DNA of 35,827 nt from contig JALEUS010000068.1 of the NCBI GenBank assembly GCA_022780765.1, positions 1 to 35,827 of the forward strand, in the 5' to 3' direction. Source of the stretch: Bacilli bacterium. GTDB lineage: Bacteria > Bacillota_I > Bacilli_A > RFN20 > CAG-288. The notes beneath the pieces were generated by a model. That model worked only from the letters and a program-made list of their open reading frames with translations, was not told where the DNA came from and did not search any database. Positions 25,608 to 34,805 of the stretch are shown here, one piece after another. Position 1 is the stretch's first letter, and every line of letters begins with the position of its first letter. A program made the translations under genes and the position numbers.

Positions 25608-26189
25608 TTAATCAGAGATAGATATCTTCTCTATTCTTCTTTTGAACAACTTGAAAGTAGCATTGAGTTTAAAGCAATCAAAGTAATAGATAGTGACTGA
25701 TTCCCAGATGAATACCCAAGCGATGATATCAAGTATCTCATATAAAACAGTTCCACCTAAATCATTTATCCACTTAAAGGACATGGATAAGATAGCCAAG
25801 ATCAAAAAGATAAGACCGCATGTCATCAAAAAAAAGGAAGATATCTTCTTTCTCACTAGTTCTCTTTTTATCTCAACGTGTTTCAGATTAGAAAAATCAT
25901 TGAATATCTCCATTATATCTTCAGAAGAATGATTCTCTTTATCCTTGATGTGAATATTCAGCTCACATCTGTACTTAGGATGAATGGAGATAAGCAAATC
26001 ATTGATTCTATCATAAACTTCTGTTTTTAAAGAAGGCATCTCTCCTATGGAGTAATCTATAAAATCGCTGGCTTTCTCATACCTCAGATTTATCAAGACG
26101 ATCTTCTTTTCTTCATCGACGATGAAATGCTTTTTTAATATCTCTTGTGACAGCTGATAATCTTTTTTTAATTTAAACATTTTTCTCAC
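25608..26189 (-). CDS. Uncharacterised two-TM membrane protein
   Basis: SSFFLMTCGLIFLILAILSMSF and EILDIIAWVFIWESVTIYYF hydrophobic segments. Confidence 0.75.
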   Translation of the reverse strand: MRKMFKLKKDYQLSQEILKKHFIVDEEKKIVLINLRYEKASDFIDYSIGEMPSLKTEVYDRINDLLISIHPKYRCELNIHIKDKENHSSEDIMEIFNDFSNLKHVEIKRELVRKKISSFFLMTCGLIFLILAILSMSFKWINDLGGTVLYEILDIIAWVFIWESVTIYYFDCFKLNATFKLFKRRIEKISISD

Positions 26190-26361
26190 CTAATATACAT
26201 AAAAAAATGTATATACCTCATAAATAAAATATACATCAAACGGATTATTAATTGTCCACTTTATAATGTATTATCGTTCATTAATTTGATTTTTAAAAAA
26301 TTTTTTATACAATTTATGGTACATGTGTCTAATTACTAGCTATTTCACCTGTGTTTTTAAC

Positions 26362-26390
26362 TTGAAAAAGAGCTTTAATTATATTAAAAT
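26362..26390 (+). promoter_or_regulatory. Putative sigma-A promoter of rubrerythrin
   Basis: TTGAAA (26362-26367), 17-nt spacer, TAAAAT (26385-26390), upstream of RBS GGAGG and ATG 26416. Confidence 0.55.
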
Positions 26391-26415
26391 CACATTGTTT
26401 TTCGGAGGTAAAGAT

Positions 26416-26976
26416 ATGAAAACACTTAAAGGGTCACAGACTGAGAAGAATCTCTTAGCTGCCTTTGCTGGCGAAAGTCAAGCTCATACGAAATACGCCT
26501 ACTATGCTTCTGTTGCAAGAAAAGAGGGACACACAGATTTCGCTGAACTTTTCGAAGAGACAAGCAGAAATGAAAACGAACATGCAAAGCTCTGGTTTAA
26601 ATTCCTTCACGATGATAAACTTCCTACAACTGAAGAGAATCTCATCGATGCTGCAACAGGTGAACAATATGAACACGAGAAAATGTATCCTGAATTTGCA
26701 AAGATTGCAAGAGAAGAAGGATTCATAAAAATAGCTGCAAAGATGGAGATGGTAGGCGAGATTGAAAAGAGACATGAAGCCAGATACAGAGAGCTCTTAA
26801 GTCAACTAAAAACAGATAAAGTCGTCATCAAGAAAGATGCCTTAGTCGTCTGGAAATGTCAGGTGTGTGGTCATGTCCACGTAGGAGAGGTAGCTCCTTC
26901 TGTCTGTCCAGTATGCGAGCACAAATCTTCTTTCTTACCTGAGTACTTATCTTACGATTATCAGCCAAAGAAGTAA
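26416..26976 (+). CDS. rbr: Rubrerythrin
   Basis: MKTLKGSQTEKNLLAAFAGESQAHTKYAYYA, rubredoxin-like C-terminus WKCQVCGHVHVGEVAPSVCPVCEHKSSFL; GGAGG supports ATG 26416, not 26323. Confidence 0.96.
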   Translation: MKTLKGSQTEKNLLAAFAGESQAHTKYAYYASVARKEGHTDFAELFEETSRNENEHAKLWFKFLHDDKLPTTEENLIDAATGEQYEHEKMYPEFAKIAREEGFIKIAAKMEMVGEIEKRHEARYRELLSQLKTDKVVIKKDALVVWKCQVCGHVHVGEVAPSVCPVCEHKSSFLPEYLSYDYQPKK

Positions 26977-26979
26977 TCA

Positions 26980-27010
26980 TAAAAAGAGGGGTATTTAACC
27001 CCTTTTTTTC
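26980..27010 (+). terminator. Rho-independent terminator after rbr
   Basis: AGAGGGGT-atttaA-CCCCTTTTTTT. Confidence 0.8.
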
Positions 27011-27019
27011 ATGCTCTTT

Positions 27020-27271
27020 TTAAGCGATTAAAGTATCTTCAGTCACAGATATAACAGGTATGACAGAAGCAAAGTTACAACTGCCTCTTTTGCTCTCATA
27101 AAACTTACCACCAATAACAGAATATGTGCAAGCAAACTATTTATTACATGCTGATCTTGTCCATATTATAGGTCCTTGATATCTTCCGGTAATATATGAT
27201 TTCCTATAGTCTTTAATATTCACATGAAGAACCTTCTTATAAGAAGAGAAATCATGCCTAAAGGTGATCAT
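27020..27271 (-). pseudogene. Degraded C-terminal fragment of a possible surface/DUF6273-like protein
   Basis: Minus-strand frame: MITFRHDFSSYKKVLHVNIKDYRKSYITGRYQGPIIWTRSACNK*FACTYSVIGGKFYESKRGSCNFASVIPVISVTEDTLIA* with one internal TAG. Confidence 0.35.
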
Positions 27272-27500
27272 AGATGATAAGCATCTCCTTGCGTTTTACT
27301 TCACTCACACTTGTATTAACTACAAGAAAAAAACCTAGAAACGATGATTTTAAAGCGTTAAATACCGTTTTTATTTTTTTGATTTCAGAACTAAAAAAAT
27401 AAGGTCTATTTCAATTAAAAAAGGGACTTAAAACATGTTTTTTTACTGATAGAAACAACGTGTAAAAAAATGAAAAGCAAAGAAAGCGGTTTTATATTAT

Positions 27501-27520
27501 AATTAATATGAATATTAATT
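27501..27520. repeat. Perfect inverted repeat upstream of LacI-family gene (operator candidate)
   Basis: AATTAATAT-GA-ATATTAATT, between the TATAAT-like element and the RBS. Confidence 0.6.
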
Positions 27521-27542
27521 TGTATATAGAAGGGGGAAATCC

Positions 27543-28553
27543 ATGTCTGAGTACAATAAAAAAGATCGTGTGACAATATATGAGGTTGCAAAGGTTGCAG
27601 GTGTTTCTTTAGCTACTGTTTCTAGAGTCATAAACAATCATCATAATGTCACTGAAAAGACCAGATTATTGGTTAATGAAGCTATCGAAAAATTAGGATA
27701 TAAACCATCCGCCTTAGCTCAAGGACTTGCAAATTCTCGCTCAACTAATGTAGGTATAATGATTCCTTCTACAGGATACTCCTATGTCTCAAATATGCTT
27801 GATGGTATGATCGATGTAGCTAAAATATACGGATACATAACATCGATTTTTATCACCAAAAGAACAAAGGAAGATGCTGACCAGATGATCAATCATCTGA
27901 TTAAAAGTCATGTTGATGGTGCAGTCATCTTCGATGATGAACTAGGAACAGATGAGATAAGAACGATTCAAAAATATCATATTCCGCTTATCATCATCGG
28001 TCATGAGCTTTCCGGGGATGACTTAGGTTCCATAATATTAGAGTATAAAGAACCATTCCTATCAGTGCTAAAACAGGACATATCTAAAGATAAGACTATG
28101 CCGGTGTTTATACTCGATGTGGTAAATGAAGGAGTGATGATTGATGAGCTTAGAGATGCAGCTTTAGAATTCACTAAAAAGAAAGGAAATCCAGTTGAAC
28201 TTCTCAGTTTTAACGACTCATATTCGATTGTCTACAATGGAATGCTCGAGTTCTTTAAGACTCACAAGAGAGGATATTTTATAGCACCGAGAGACTCTCT
28301 AGCAGCTGCAATCGTCAATGCAGCAACCGATTCTGGACTCAGGGTACCTGACGATGTTCAGGTCATCGCATGCATCGGTAATAAATATTCATACATCGCT
28401 AGACCAACGATATCAAGTTTCTATTTAGACATGTTTAAAACGGGTTCAATAGCTATGAGAATGCTGACAAAACTCTTATCTAAGGAAGATAGTTTAAAGC
28501 AAAAAACGATGACGATGAGTGCTATCTACAACAAAAGAAGTTCAACAAAATAG
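27543..28553 (+). CDS. LacI/GalR family transcriptional regulator (CcpA-like)
   Basis: VTIYEVAKVAGVSLATVSRVINNHHNVTEKTRLLVNEAIEKLGYKPSALAQGLAN HTH; periplasmic-binding-like domain. Confidence 0.92.
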   Translation: MSEYNKKDRVTIYEVAKVAGVSLATVSRVINNHHNVTEKTRLLVNEAIEKLGYKPSALAQGLANSRSTNVGIMIPSTGYSYVSNMLDGMIDVAKIYGYITSIFITKRTKEDADQMINHLIKSHVDGAVIFDDELGTDEIRTIQKYHIPLIIIGHELSGDDLGSIILEYKEPFLSVLKQDISKDKTMPVFILDVVNEGVMIDELRDAALEFTKKKGNPVELLSFNDSYSIVYNGMLEFFKTHKRGYFIAPRDSLAAAIVNAATDSGLRVPDDVQVIACIGNKYSYIARPTISSFYLDMFKTGSIAMRMLTKLLSKEDSLKQKTMTMSAIYNKRSSTK

Positions 28554-30313
28554 TGCACAACTGTGATATATTTATTCTCTGTATGATTACATTTAGTATT
28601 CCTACCTTGTTAAATCTAGCTGCTAAAGTGGCAATAATTGTCGTCGTAGCTCTATTGTTTGTCACCGTTATCATCTTCTTGATTTTTTTCCTCCACAGGG
28701 CAAGTTTTAAAACAAATATCAGCAACATGAAGAAGACGTACGAGGAGAAAAACAATCTTTTAAAAACAGATTGTCAAAACATGATAAAAAGACTCTCTTC
28801 TCTCTCCTCTTTCAGCAGTGATTTCAAAGATACGTACAATAATAGGAACAGTCAATTTCATTACATATCTATCGAATTATCAGAAGAAGCTAATAAAGAG
28901 ATATCAAAACTCGATTCTTTTTTAAGAGGAAAAAACTACAAAGCTTTCAAGGTTCAAAAAGAGAACACCAAAAACGTTTTAAACAAGTTTACAAGCAAAG
29001 TTGATGAGCTTATCTCTTCTCTTTACGATGACTTAAAAGAAGATGAGGAAAACAGAAATATAATCATCCCGATAAAAAGCAAGTACAGGGATATAAAAGA
29101 TTTTTACTTATCCAATAAAGATAGTTTAAAGCCGATATCAAAATCTTTCGACGATTACTTTTCTAATTTGGAAGAGTTGTTTCTTAAGTACGACTCTTAT
29201 CTTGAGAAGGGAGATTATAAAGACTGCTCTTCTCTTATTCCTTTAATAGAAGAGAAAGTAAATATGTTATCTGACGTCATAGAAAAACTTCCTCCCTTAG
29301 AAACGCTGTTATCAACTATCATTCCTACCAAATGCGAAGAAATCAAGAGCAGATATCTGAAGATGAAAGAAGATGGTTTCATCTTGAATCACATAAATAT
29401 CCCCCAACGTCTTGACAAGATCAAAGATGATTTAATTATCCTCTCTTCTTCTCTTTCTAAATTCAATATAGAAGGTGTTGAAGAATGCTTGAATTCACAC
29501 CAAAAAGACCTATCATCTATCTCTCTGTCCCTCAGCGAAGAAGAAGAGGCAAAGGATAAATACTTAAAAGAGAAGGACAAACTGTTCAACGATTCTTACG
29601 AAGCTGAGAAATACTATATTCAGGTTTTCAATCAGATACCAGAGACTTTAAAAACATATCGTCTTTCCCAAGATGAGATAGACAAGCTTGAGAAGAAGAA
29701 AAACGTCTTTGAACTAGCCTGTCAGACACACAGACAGCTCGAGAACTTAGAATCGATCGCTATCACTGTCACTTACACTCAGATAGTTAAGGAAATGAAA
29801 AGACTTGAAGCTAGCATAGAAGAGATTTCACAAGCTACAAAAGTGTTTGTTAACTACATCAACTCTTTGCAAAGCCACGCACAAGAGATATACGATGAAC
29901 TTGGAAATTATTACTGCCAGCTGAAAGAAGCTGAAGAGAAAGTGATGTATAAGATCAATCACCAGGTCTACTTAGAACAGACCATCCCTTCTCTTGAACA
30001 GCTTGTTAAAACGATATCGATGATCGATGCTTACTTGAAATCAAAACCTATCGACCTAGATAAGATAGATTCGATATTCTCTTCTTTCAAAGTGAACTGT
30101 GAAAACATCATCACCGAGATAAATATCAAAGAGAAAGAGTGCCATGAAGCTGAAGAGCTCATCAAAGAAGCTAATTGTTACAGAATCGAATTCCAAGACT
30201 GCAGGAAGTATTTAAATGATGCTGAAAAGTATTTCAACGAAGGAAACTTCACTAAGTCGATTGAAAATTCAAAGATAGTTTTAAAACTGTTTGCAACTAA
30301 TAACCAGACATGA
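28553..30313 (+). CDS. ezrA: EzrA-like septation ring regulator (start may be 28583)
   Basis: Single N-terminal TM followed by long coiled coil; located directly upstream of nifS-thiI, the gene order seen in other Bacilli. Confidence 0.7.
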   Translation: MHNCDIFILCMITFSIPTLLNLAAKVAIIVVVALLFVTVIIFLIFFLHRASFKTNISNMKKTYEEKNNLLKTDCQNMIKRLSSLSSFSSDFKDTYNNRNSQFHYISIELSEEANKEISKLDSFLRGKNYKAFKVQKENTKNVLNKFTSKVDELISSLYDDLKEDEENRNIIIPIKSKYRDIKDFYLSNKDSLKPISKSFDDYFSNLEELFLKYDSYLEKGDYKDCSSLIPLIEEKVNMLSDVIEKLPPLETLLSTIIPTKCEEIKSRYLKMKEDGFILNHINIPQRLDKIKDDLIILSSSLSKFNIEGVEECLNSHQKDLSSISLSLSEEEEAKDKYLKEKDKLFNDSYEAEKYYIQVFNQIPETLKTYRLSQDEIDKLEKKKNVFELACQTHRQLENLESIAITVTYTQIVKEMKRLEASIEEISQATKVFVNYINSLQSHAQEIYDELGNYYCQLKEAEEKVMYKINHQVYLEQTIPSLEQLVKTISMIDAYLKSKPIDLDKIDSIFSSFKVNCENIITEINIKEKECHEAEELIKEANCYRIEFQDCRKYLNDAEKYFNEGNFTKSIENSKIVLKLFATNNQT

Positions 30314-31458
30314 ACAAAGAGATTTATTTTGATTGTGCAAGCACTGTGAAGACAGAAAAAGAAGTGCTAGACACCTTTTTAAATATTTCTAACCAGTACT
30401 ATGCAAACTCATCATCTACACACAGATTAGGAATAGAAGCAGATGAGATCTTATCTAAAGCCAGAGAGCAGATAGCTAGGTATCTCTGCGTAAAAAAAGA
30501 TGAGATCATCTTTCTTTCCTCAGCCACTGAGGCAAACAACCTTGCTATACAAGGTGTCTGCAACAGAAACAGCAAGAGAGGAAAGAGGATAATAACCACT
30601 GCTGCCGAGCATCCTTCTGTCATGGAAGTTTTCAAACAAAAAGAGAAAGAAGGATTTGATGTACACTACTTAAATTATGATAAATATGGTAATATCGACT
30701 TAAACCAACTTAATGCTCTGCTTACAAAAGATGTTATCTTTGTATCAATGATGAAAGTCAACAATGAAACAGGATATATCTTCGATACTGATAAAGCTTA
30801 TAAGATGGTCAAAGAAAAGACAGATGCTTTTTTCCACATCGATGCAACACAAGCTATCGGAAAGGAGAAGATCGACTCATCATATTATGATCTTCTTTCT
30901 ATGTCAGGACATAAAATAGGTGGTATCAAAGGATCTGGTCTTCTGGTGAAGAAAAAAGATGTGCTCCTCTCCCCTATCCTATTTGGAGGTGGACAGGAGG
31001 ATGGATACCGCTCTTCGACTGTCTCAACTCCTCTATGTGCTTCTTTAGCAACAGCGATAAGATTAGCTTATTCAACCTTTGATAAAAGAAGAGAGAAGGC
31101 ATTGAAGATCAATAGTTATCTCCGGGAGAACTTAAAAAAGATAGATGAAGTTGAAATCATCTCTCCTATCGATGCTACACCATATATTTTGAGTTTTGCT
31201 CTCAAAAAACACAAAGCTTCTATCATCAGTGAAGATCTTTCAAATCACAACATCTTCATCTCTACAAAAAGCGCGTGTTCAAGTAAAGAGAAAGGTTACT
31301 CTTACGTCATCAAAAATGCAGGCTACAGTCAGCTTCTTGCTGAAAACAGCATACGCTTATCTTTCAGCGGAAAAGAAGAAATAGAAGAAGGTGAGATCTT
31401 CATTCAAGAATTGAAAAGCTCTTTGAGCAGAATATTGGAGGACAGACATGAACAGTAA
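30310..31458 (+). CDS. nifS: Cysteine desulfurase
   Basis: MNKEIYFDCASTVKTEKEVL, FLSSATEANNLAIQG, MSGHKIGGIKGSGLL (PLP Lys), STKSACSSK. Confidence 0.94.
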   Translation: MNKEIYFDCASTVKTEKEVLDTFLNISNQYYANSSSTHRLGIEADEILSKAREQIARYLCVKKDEIIFLSSATEANNLAIQGVCNRNSKRGKRIITTAAEHPSVMEVFKQKEKEGFDVHYLNYDKYGNIDLNQLNALLTKDVIFVSMMKVNNETGYIFDTDKAYKMVKEKTDAFFHIDATQAIGKEKIDSSYYDLLSMSGHKIGGIKGSGLLVKKKDVLLSPILFGGGQEDGYRSSTVSTPLCASLATAIRLAYSTFDKRREKALKINSYLRENLKKIDEVEIISPIDATPYILSFALKKHKASIISEDLSNHNIFISTKSACSSKEKGYSYVIKNAGYSQLLAENSIRLSFSGKEEIEEGEIFIQELKSSLSRILEDRHEQ

Positions 31459-32626
31459 CAAGATGATCATCGTTTTCTATGGTGAGTTATCTACCAAAGG
31501 AAAGAACATCATGGATTTTATAAGGCTCTTAGGAAAGAATATAAAAGAGAGCTTGAAAGATTTCAATCTGACATACGATATAAAGAAAGATCACATCTAC
31601 ATACATCTTCAAAATGAGAATGTAACTGAGATAACACAGAGATTAAAAAAAGTTCCTGGCATACTCTCTTTTTCAATCGCAACAAAAGTTGATAAAGATA
31701 TGGATGAGATAAAAAAAGAAGCCGACAGGCAGTATAAAGAGATCTCTCCTTCAACATTTAAAATCGACTGTAAAAGAGTAGACAAAGAGTTTCCACTGCA
31801 CTCTGATGATATAAATAGACAGGTGGGTGGACACATTTTAAAAAACAATCCTGATAGCAAGGTTGATGTTCATCATCCTGAGCTTCTTCTTCACATAACA
31901 ATAAGAGAAGAGGGATGCTACATATACGGTTACAAGATAAAAGGCTTAGGAGGTTATCCTTTAGGCGTTCAAGGAAAATGCCTATCCCTTCTTTCAGGAG
32001 GAATAGATTCTCCTGTAAGTCTTTACCTCCTCATGAAAAGAGGAATAAAAGTAGAAGCTATTCACTTCATGGCTCCTCCATACACTTCAAACATGGTTAT
32101 AGATAAGATCAAAGATCTTCTATCTGTCTTAAACGATTATCAGAGTTCTATCAGGCTTTATCTTGTAAACTTCACTGAACTTGAAAAAAAGATATATAAA
32201 GTAGCAGGTCCTTCATACTTAGTCACAATCATGAGAAGAATGATGATGAGAATCTCATCTATCATCGCTAAAAGAAACAACGATCTCATCCTTGCTACCG
32301 GTGAATCCATAGGACAGGTTGCAAGTCAGACTCTCTCTTCTATTTCGGTTATAGATCCTACTAGCTCACTTGCAGTCATCAGACCTCTTGCCACTTACGA
32401 TAAAACTGACATAATCTCTTTAGCACAGCAGATAGGTACTTACGAGATATCGATAAGACCTTATGAAGACTGCTGCACAATCTTCCCAATCAAAGATCCA
32501 GTCACTCACCCTGATATAAAAACAGTTTTAAAAATTGAAGAATCATTCCCGTACGAGGAGATGATAAAACAGTGTGTCGATTCTGTTGCTGTACTCGATA
32601 TCAAAAGAGATGAAGAAGAGCTTTAA
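31448..32626 (+). CDS. thiI: tRNA 4-thiouridine sulfurtransferase ThiI
   Basis: THUMP region, CLSLLSGGIDSPVSLYLLMKRG PP-loop, ATGESIGQVASQTLSSI, YEDCCTIF. Confidence 0.96.
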   Translation: MNSNKMIIVFYGELSTKGKNIMDFIRLLGKNIKESLKDFNLTYDIKKDHIYIHLQNENVTEITQRLKKVPGILSFSIATKVDKDMDEIKKEADRQYKEISPSTFKIDCKRVDKEFPLHSDDINRQVGGHILKNNPDSKVDVHHPELLLHITIREEGCYIYGYKIKGLGGYPLGVQGKCLSLLSGGIDSPVSLYLLMKRGIKVEAIHFMAPPYTSNMVIDKIKDLLSVLNDYQSSIRLYLVNFTELEKKIYKVAGPSYLVTIMRRMMMRISSIIAKRNNDLILATGESIGQVASQTLSSISVIDPTSSLAVIRPLATYDKTDIISLAQQIGTYEISIRPYEDCCTIFPIKDPVTHPDIKTVLKIEESFPYEEMIKQCVDSVAVLDIKRDEEEL

Positions 32627-34116
32627 ATGAGGGTCTCATTTAAAAAATCTTTCATCTCTGTTGCTAATTCTTGATATATATTCATCAAAGACCACAGTTT
32701 CAATATGTCTTCAGTTTTATAATCTTCTTGTTTTTTGAGTGTACCATCCTTATTAAAGATGATCTTTTTAATCTGCTCATATCCTAATGTGTGATCAAAG
32801 TCACTTATCAGTTTCTTTCTGTAGAGGACACTTTTCTCTTGAAGTTTCTCTTTCATCAGCGAGTAGTGATTGACTCCTATGACCTGATCTTTCCCACCGT
32901 AGACCATAAAGATGGGAACTGAGTTCTCATCTATGTGTTCAACAGGAGATAGACTCTTCATAACTTCATTATTTAAAAATAAACTGTCTTCATTTTCTAT
33001 CACATGACCACTGTTATCTATTAAAGAATCGATTTCTTCTTCTGAGAATTGAGAAGAAGCAAGAGCATTTATAAGTTTCATAGTCGATGCCTCATCAAAC
33101 TTTCTTATAAATGAATAAGATGATGTAAGACAATCCTCTTTATCAACATAGTCATCGTAATTGAGATCTTGAAGAAGATATTTTATATCTTCAATATCTG
33201 CTCCTTTATTCCTCAGTGTCTCACTTTGAAACTCTTTAAATGCTTGCTGACTAAATGATATAGGACCTACAATATCTATCAGTGCTTTGATATCGATCTT
33301 GCATGTCTTGCTTCTTGTGTACGCGTATAAAGAAAGAAGATGACTCCCTGAAGACATTCCCAGAAGTGTTAAACGGAGCTGTTCTTTTTTAAACCCGTGC
33401 TTTTCTAATCGTGACACCGCATCGTTGATACAAGCATCTATCTCATCTAACATTCTGTAAACAGACAGCTCTTTATATCCTGCTTTCTCAACAAGAAGAG
33501 TGTGATTCATCGAGATAGAAATAAATCTTCTTACCAGATCAATATTTCCTACAGAAGAAGTATCTAAATCTGCATTACCACTTAAGATAGAAGCAAATGA
33601 AACTCCTTCTTTTGAAAAATCATCCTTGCTTCCTTTTATCCATGCGCCTGGATGAACAAAGAGCAATACATCATATTTCTGATTTTTATCCACCGATTTT
33701 ATGTTGTTAGGAACAGAGAGATCGTATTTATTAAATGAAGATACATCAATATCATCACCATAAAGATCATAAAAAGATGAGTTTTTATCGACAGGAAGAT
33801 AATCATTATTGTTGTTGACAACTATTCTTTCATCGATAAGAGAATGGTTGATTCCTCCATCCCTATAGGTGTTTATAACTTTACCATCCTTCAGATAAGA
33901 TAGATCGACAAGATCATACTTTTTTAAATCTTCCTCAGGTGAGCTATCTTCTCTGCTTGAAGAACTAGAAGAGGTTGTCTTAGAAGATGAAGATGAAGAT
34001 GAGGAAGATATAGAAGCTTTTGAGCTTTCTTCTGTTGTTTGACTATTGTTGCATCCTGAAAGCATCATTGGAATCAACAGAAAAAATGAGATTATTTTTT
34101 TAAGTCCATTTTTCAT
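32623..34116 (-). CDS. Lipoprotein with serine-rich linker and alpha/beta-hydrolase (esterase-like) domain
   Basis: Lipobox LSGC; Ser-rich tract; LLFVHPGAWIKGSKDDF, nucleophile elbow LLGMSSGSH, VYGGKDQVIG, DFDHTLGY. Confidence 0.82.
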   Translation of the reverse strand: MKNGLKKIISFFLLIPMMLSGCNNSQTTEESSKASISSSSSSSSSKTTSSSSSSREDSSPEEDLKKYDLVDLSYLKDGKVINTYRDGGINHSLIDERIVVNNNNDYLPVDKNSSFYDLYGDDIDVSSFNKYDLSVPNNIKSVDKNQKYDVLLFVHPGAWIKGSKDDFSKEGVSFASILSGNADLDTSSVGNIDLVRRFISISMNHTLLVEKAGYKELSVYRMLDEIDACINDAVSRLEKHGFKKEQLRLTLLGMSSGSHLLSLYAYTRSKTCKIDIKALIDIVGPISFSQQAFKEFQSETLRNKGADIEDIKYLLQDLNYDDYVDKEDCLTSSYSFIRKFDEASTMKLINALASSQFSEEEIDSLIDNSGHVIENEDSLFLNNEVMKSLSPVEHIDENSVPIFMVYGGKDQVIGVNHYSLMKEKLQEKSVLYRKKLISDFDHTLGYEQIKKIIFNKDGTLKKQEDYKTEDILKLWSLMNIYQELATEMKDFLNETLI

Positions 34117-34207
34117 CAGACACCTCCTAATGGCATTATTTTATGACTAAAGGAGAAAAATTTGATTATCTTTTTTAAAAAATATTTTCAAATGTACAAA
34201 TGTATTG

Positions 34208-34786
34208 CTAACGTTTAATATTTATTGTGGTGGTATCAATCCCTCTGCTTTTCAATATCTGATAATACTTTTCAACGATGATTTGACTTGTTTTTTCAAG
34301 GGAGTACTTAGAAGTATCAATCTCAAAGTCAAATATCTTCTTTATTTCATCATCGAGTTTAAATGCTTTGTGATCGTTATCTATTCTCTCTTCAACATTC
34401 TTTTTTCCATCGCCTCTTGAAAGCATTCTCTCTCTTCTTGTACACTCATCGCAGTAAAGGTAGAAGATGACAATATTTTTATCGTGAAGAGAATAATAAG
34501 TCTTAGCACCTTCAAACTCAAGCGTGCAGCACTTATCTAACTTGACTTCTTTTTTGCTGGTTCCATACTGATTACCATTGTAGTGTATATGTTCGATAAA
34601 CTCATCATTCTTTACCATATTATTAAAAGTATCATCGTCAACAAAATGATAATCGACACCTTCTTCCTCACCTTCTCTTTTACTTCTGGTGGTGTGAGTC
34701 ACAACTTTTTTTATTCCGTAATGCTCCTGTAAGTAAAGACAGGTAGCTGTCTTTCCTGAAGCAGATGGTCCAGCTAAAATTATCAT
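34208..34786 (-). CDS. gmk: Guanylate kinase-like protein
   Basis: MIILAGPSASGKTATCLYLQ, THTTRSKREGEEEGVDYHFV, FIEHIHYNGNQYGTSK; AAGGAG RBS favours ATG at 34786. Confidence 0.82.
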   Translation of the reverse strand: MIILAGPSASGKTATCLYLQEHYGIKKVVTHTTRSKREGEEEGVDYHFVDDDTFNNMVKNDEFIEHIHYNGNQYGTSKKEVKLDKCCTLEFEGAKTYYSLHDKNIVIFYLYCDECTRRERMLSRGDGKKNVEERIDNDHKAFKLDDEIKKIFDFEIDTSKYSLEKTSQIIVEKYYQILKSRGIDTTTINIKR

Positions 34787-34805
34787 ATGATTCTCCTTTA
34801 CATTA

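Noticed and set aside
26455-26775. ORFs in alternate frames of rubrerythrin
   Set aside because: Rubrerythrin frame is unambiguous.
33950-34030. Short tandem-like tct/gaa repeats
   Set aside because: Explained by the Ser-rich linker codons of the lipoprotein, not a CRISPR or intergenic repeat.
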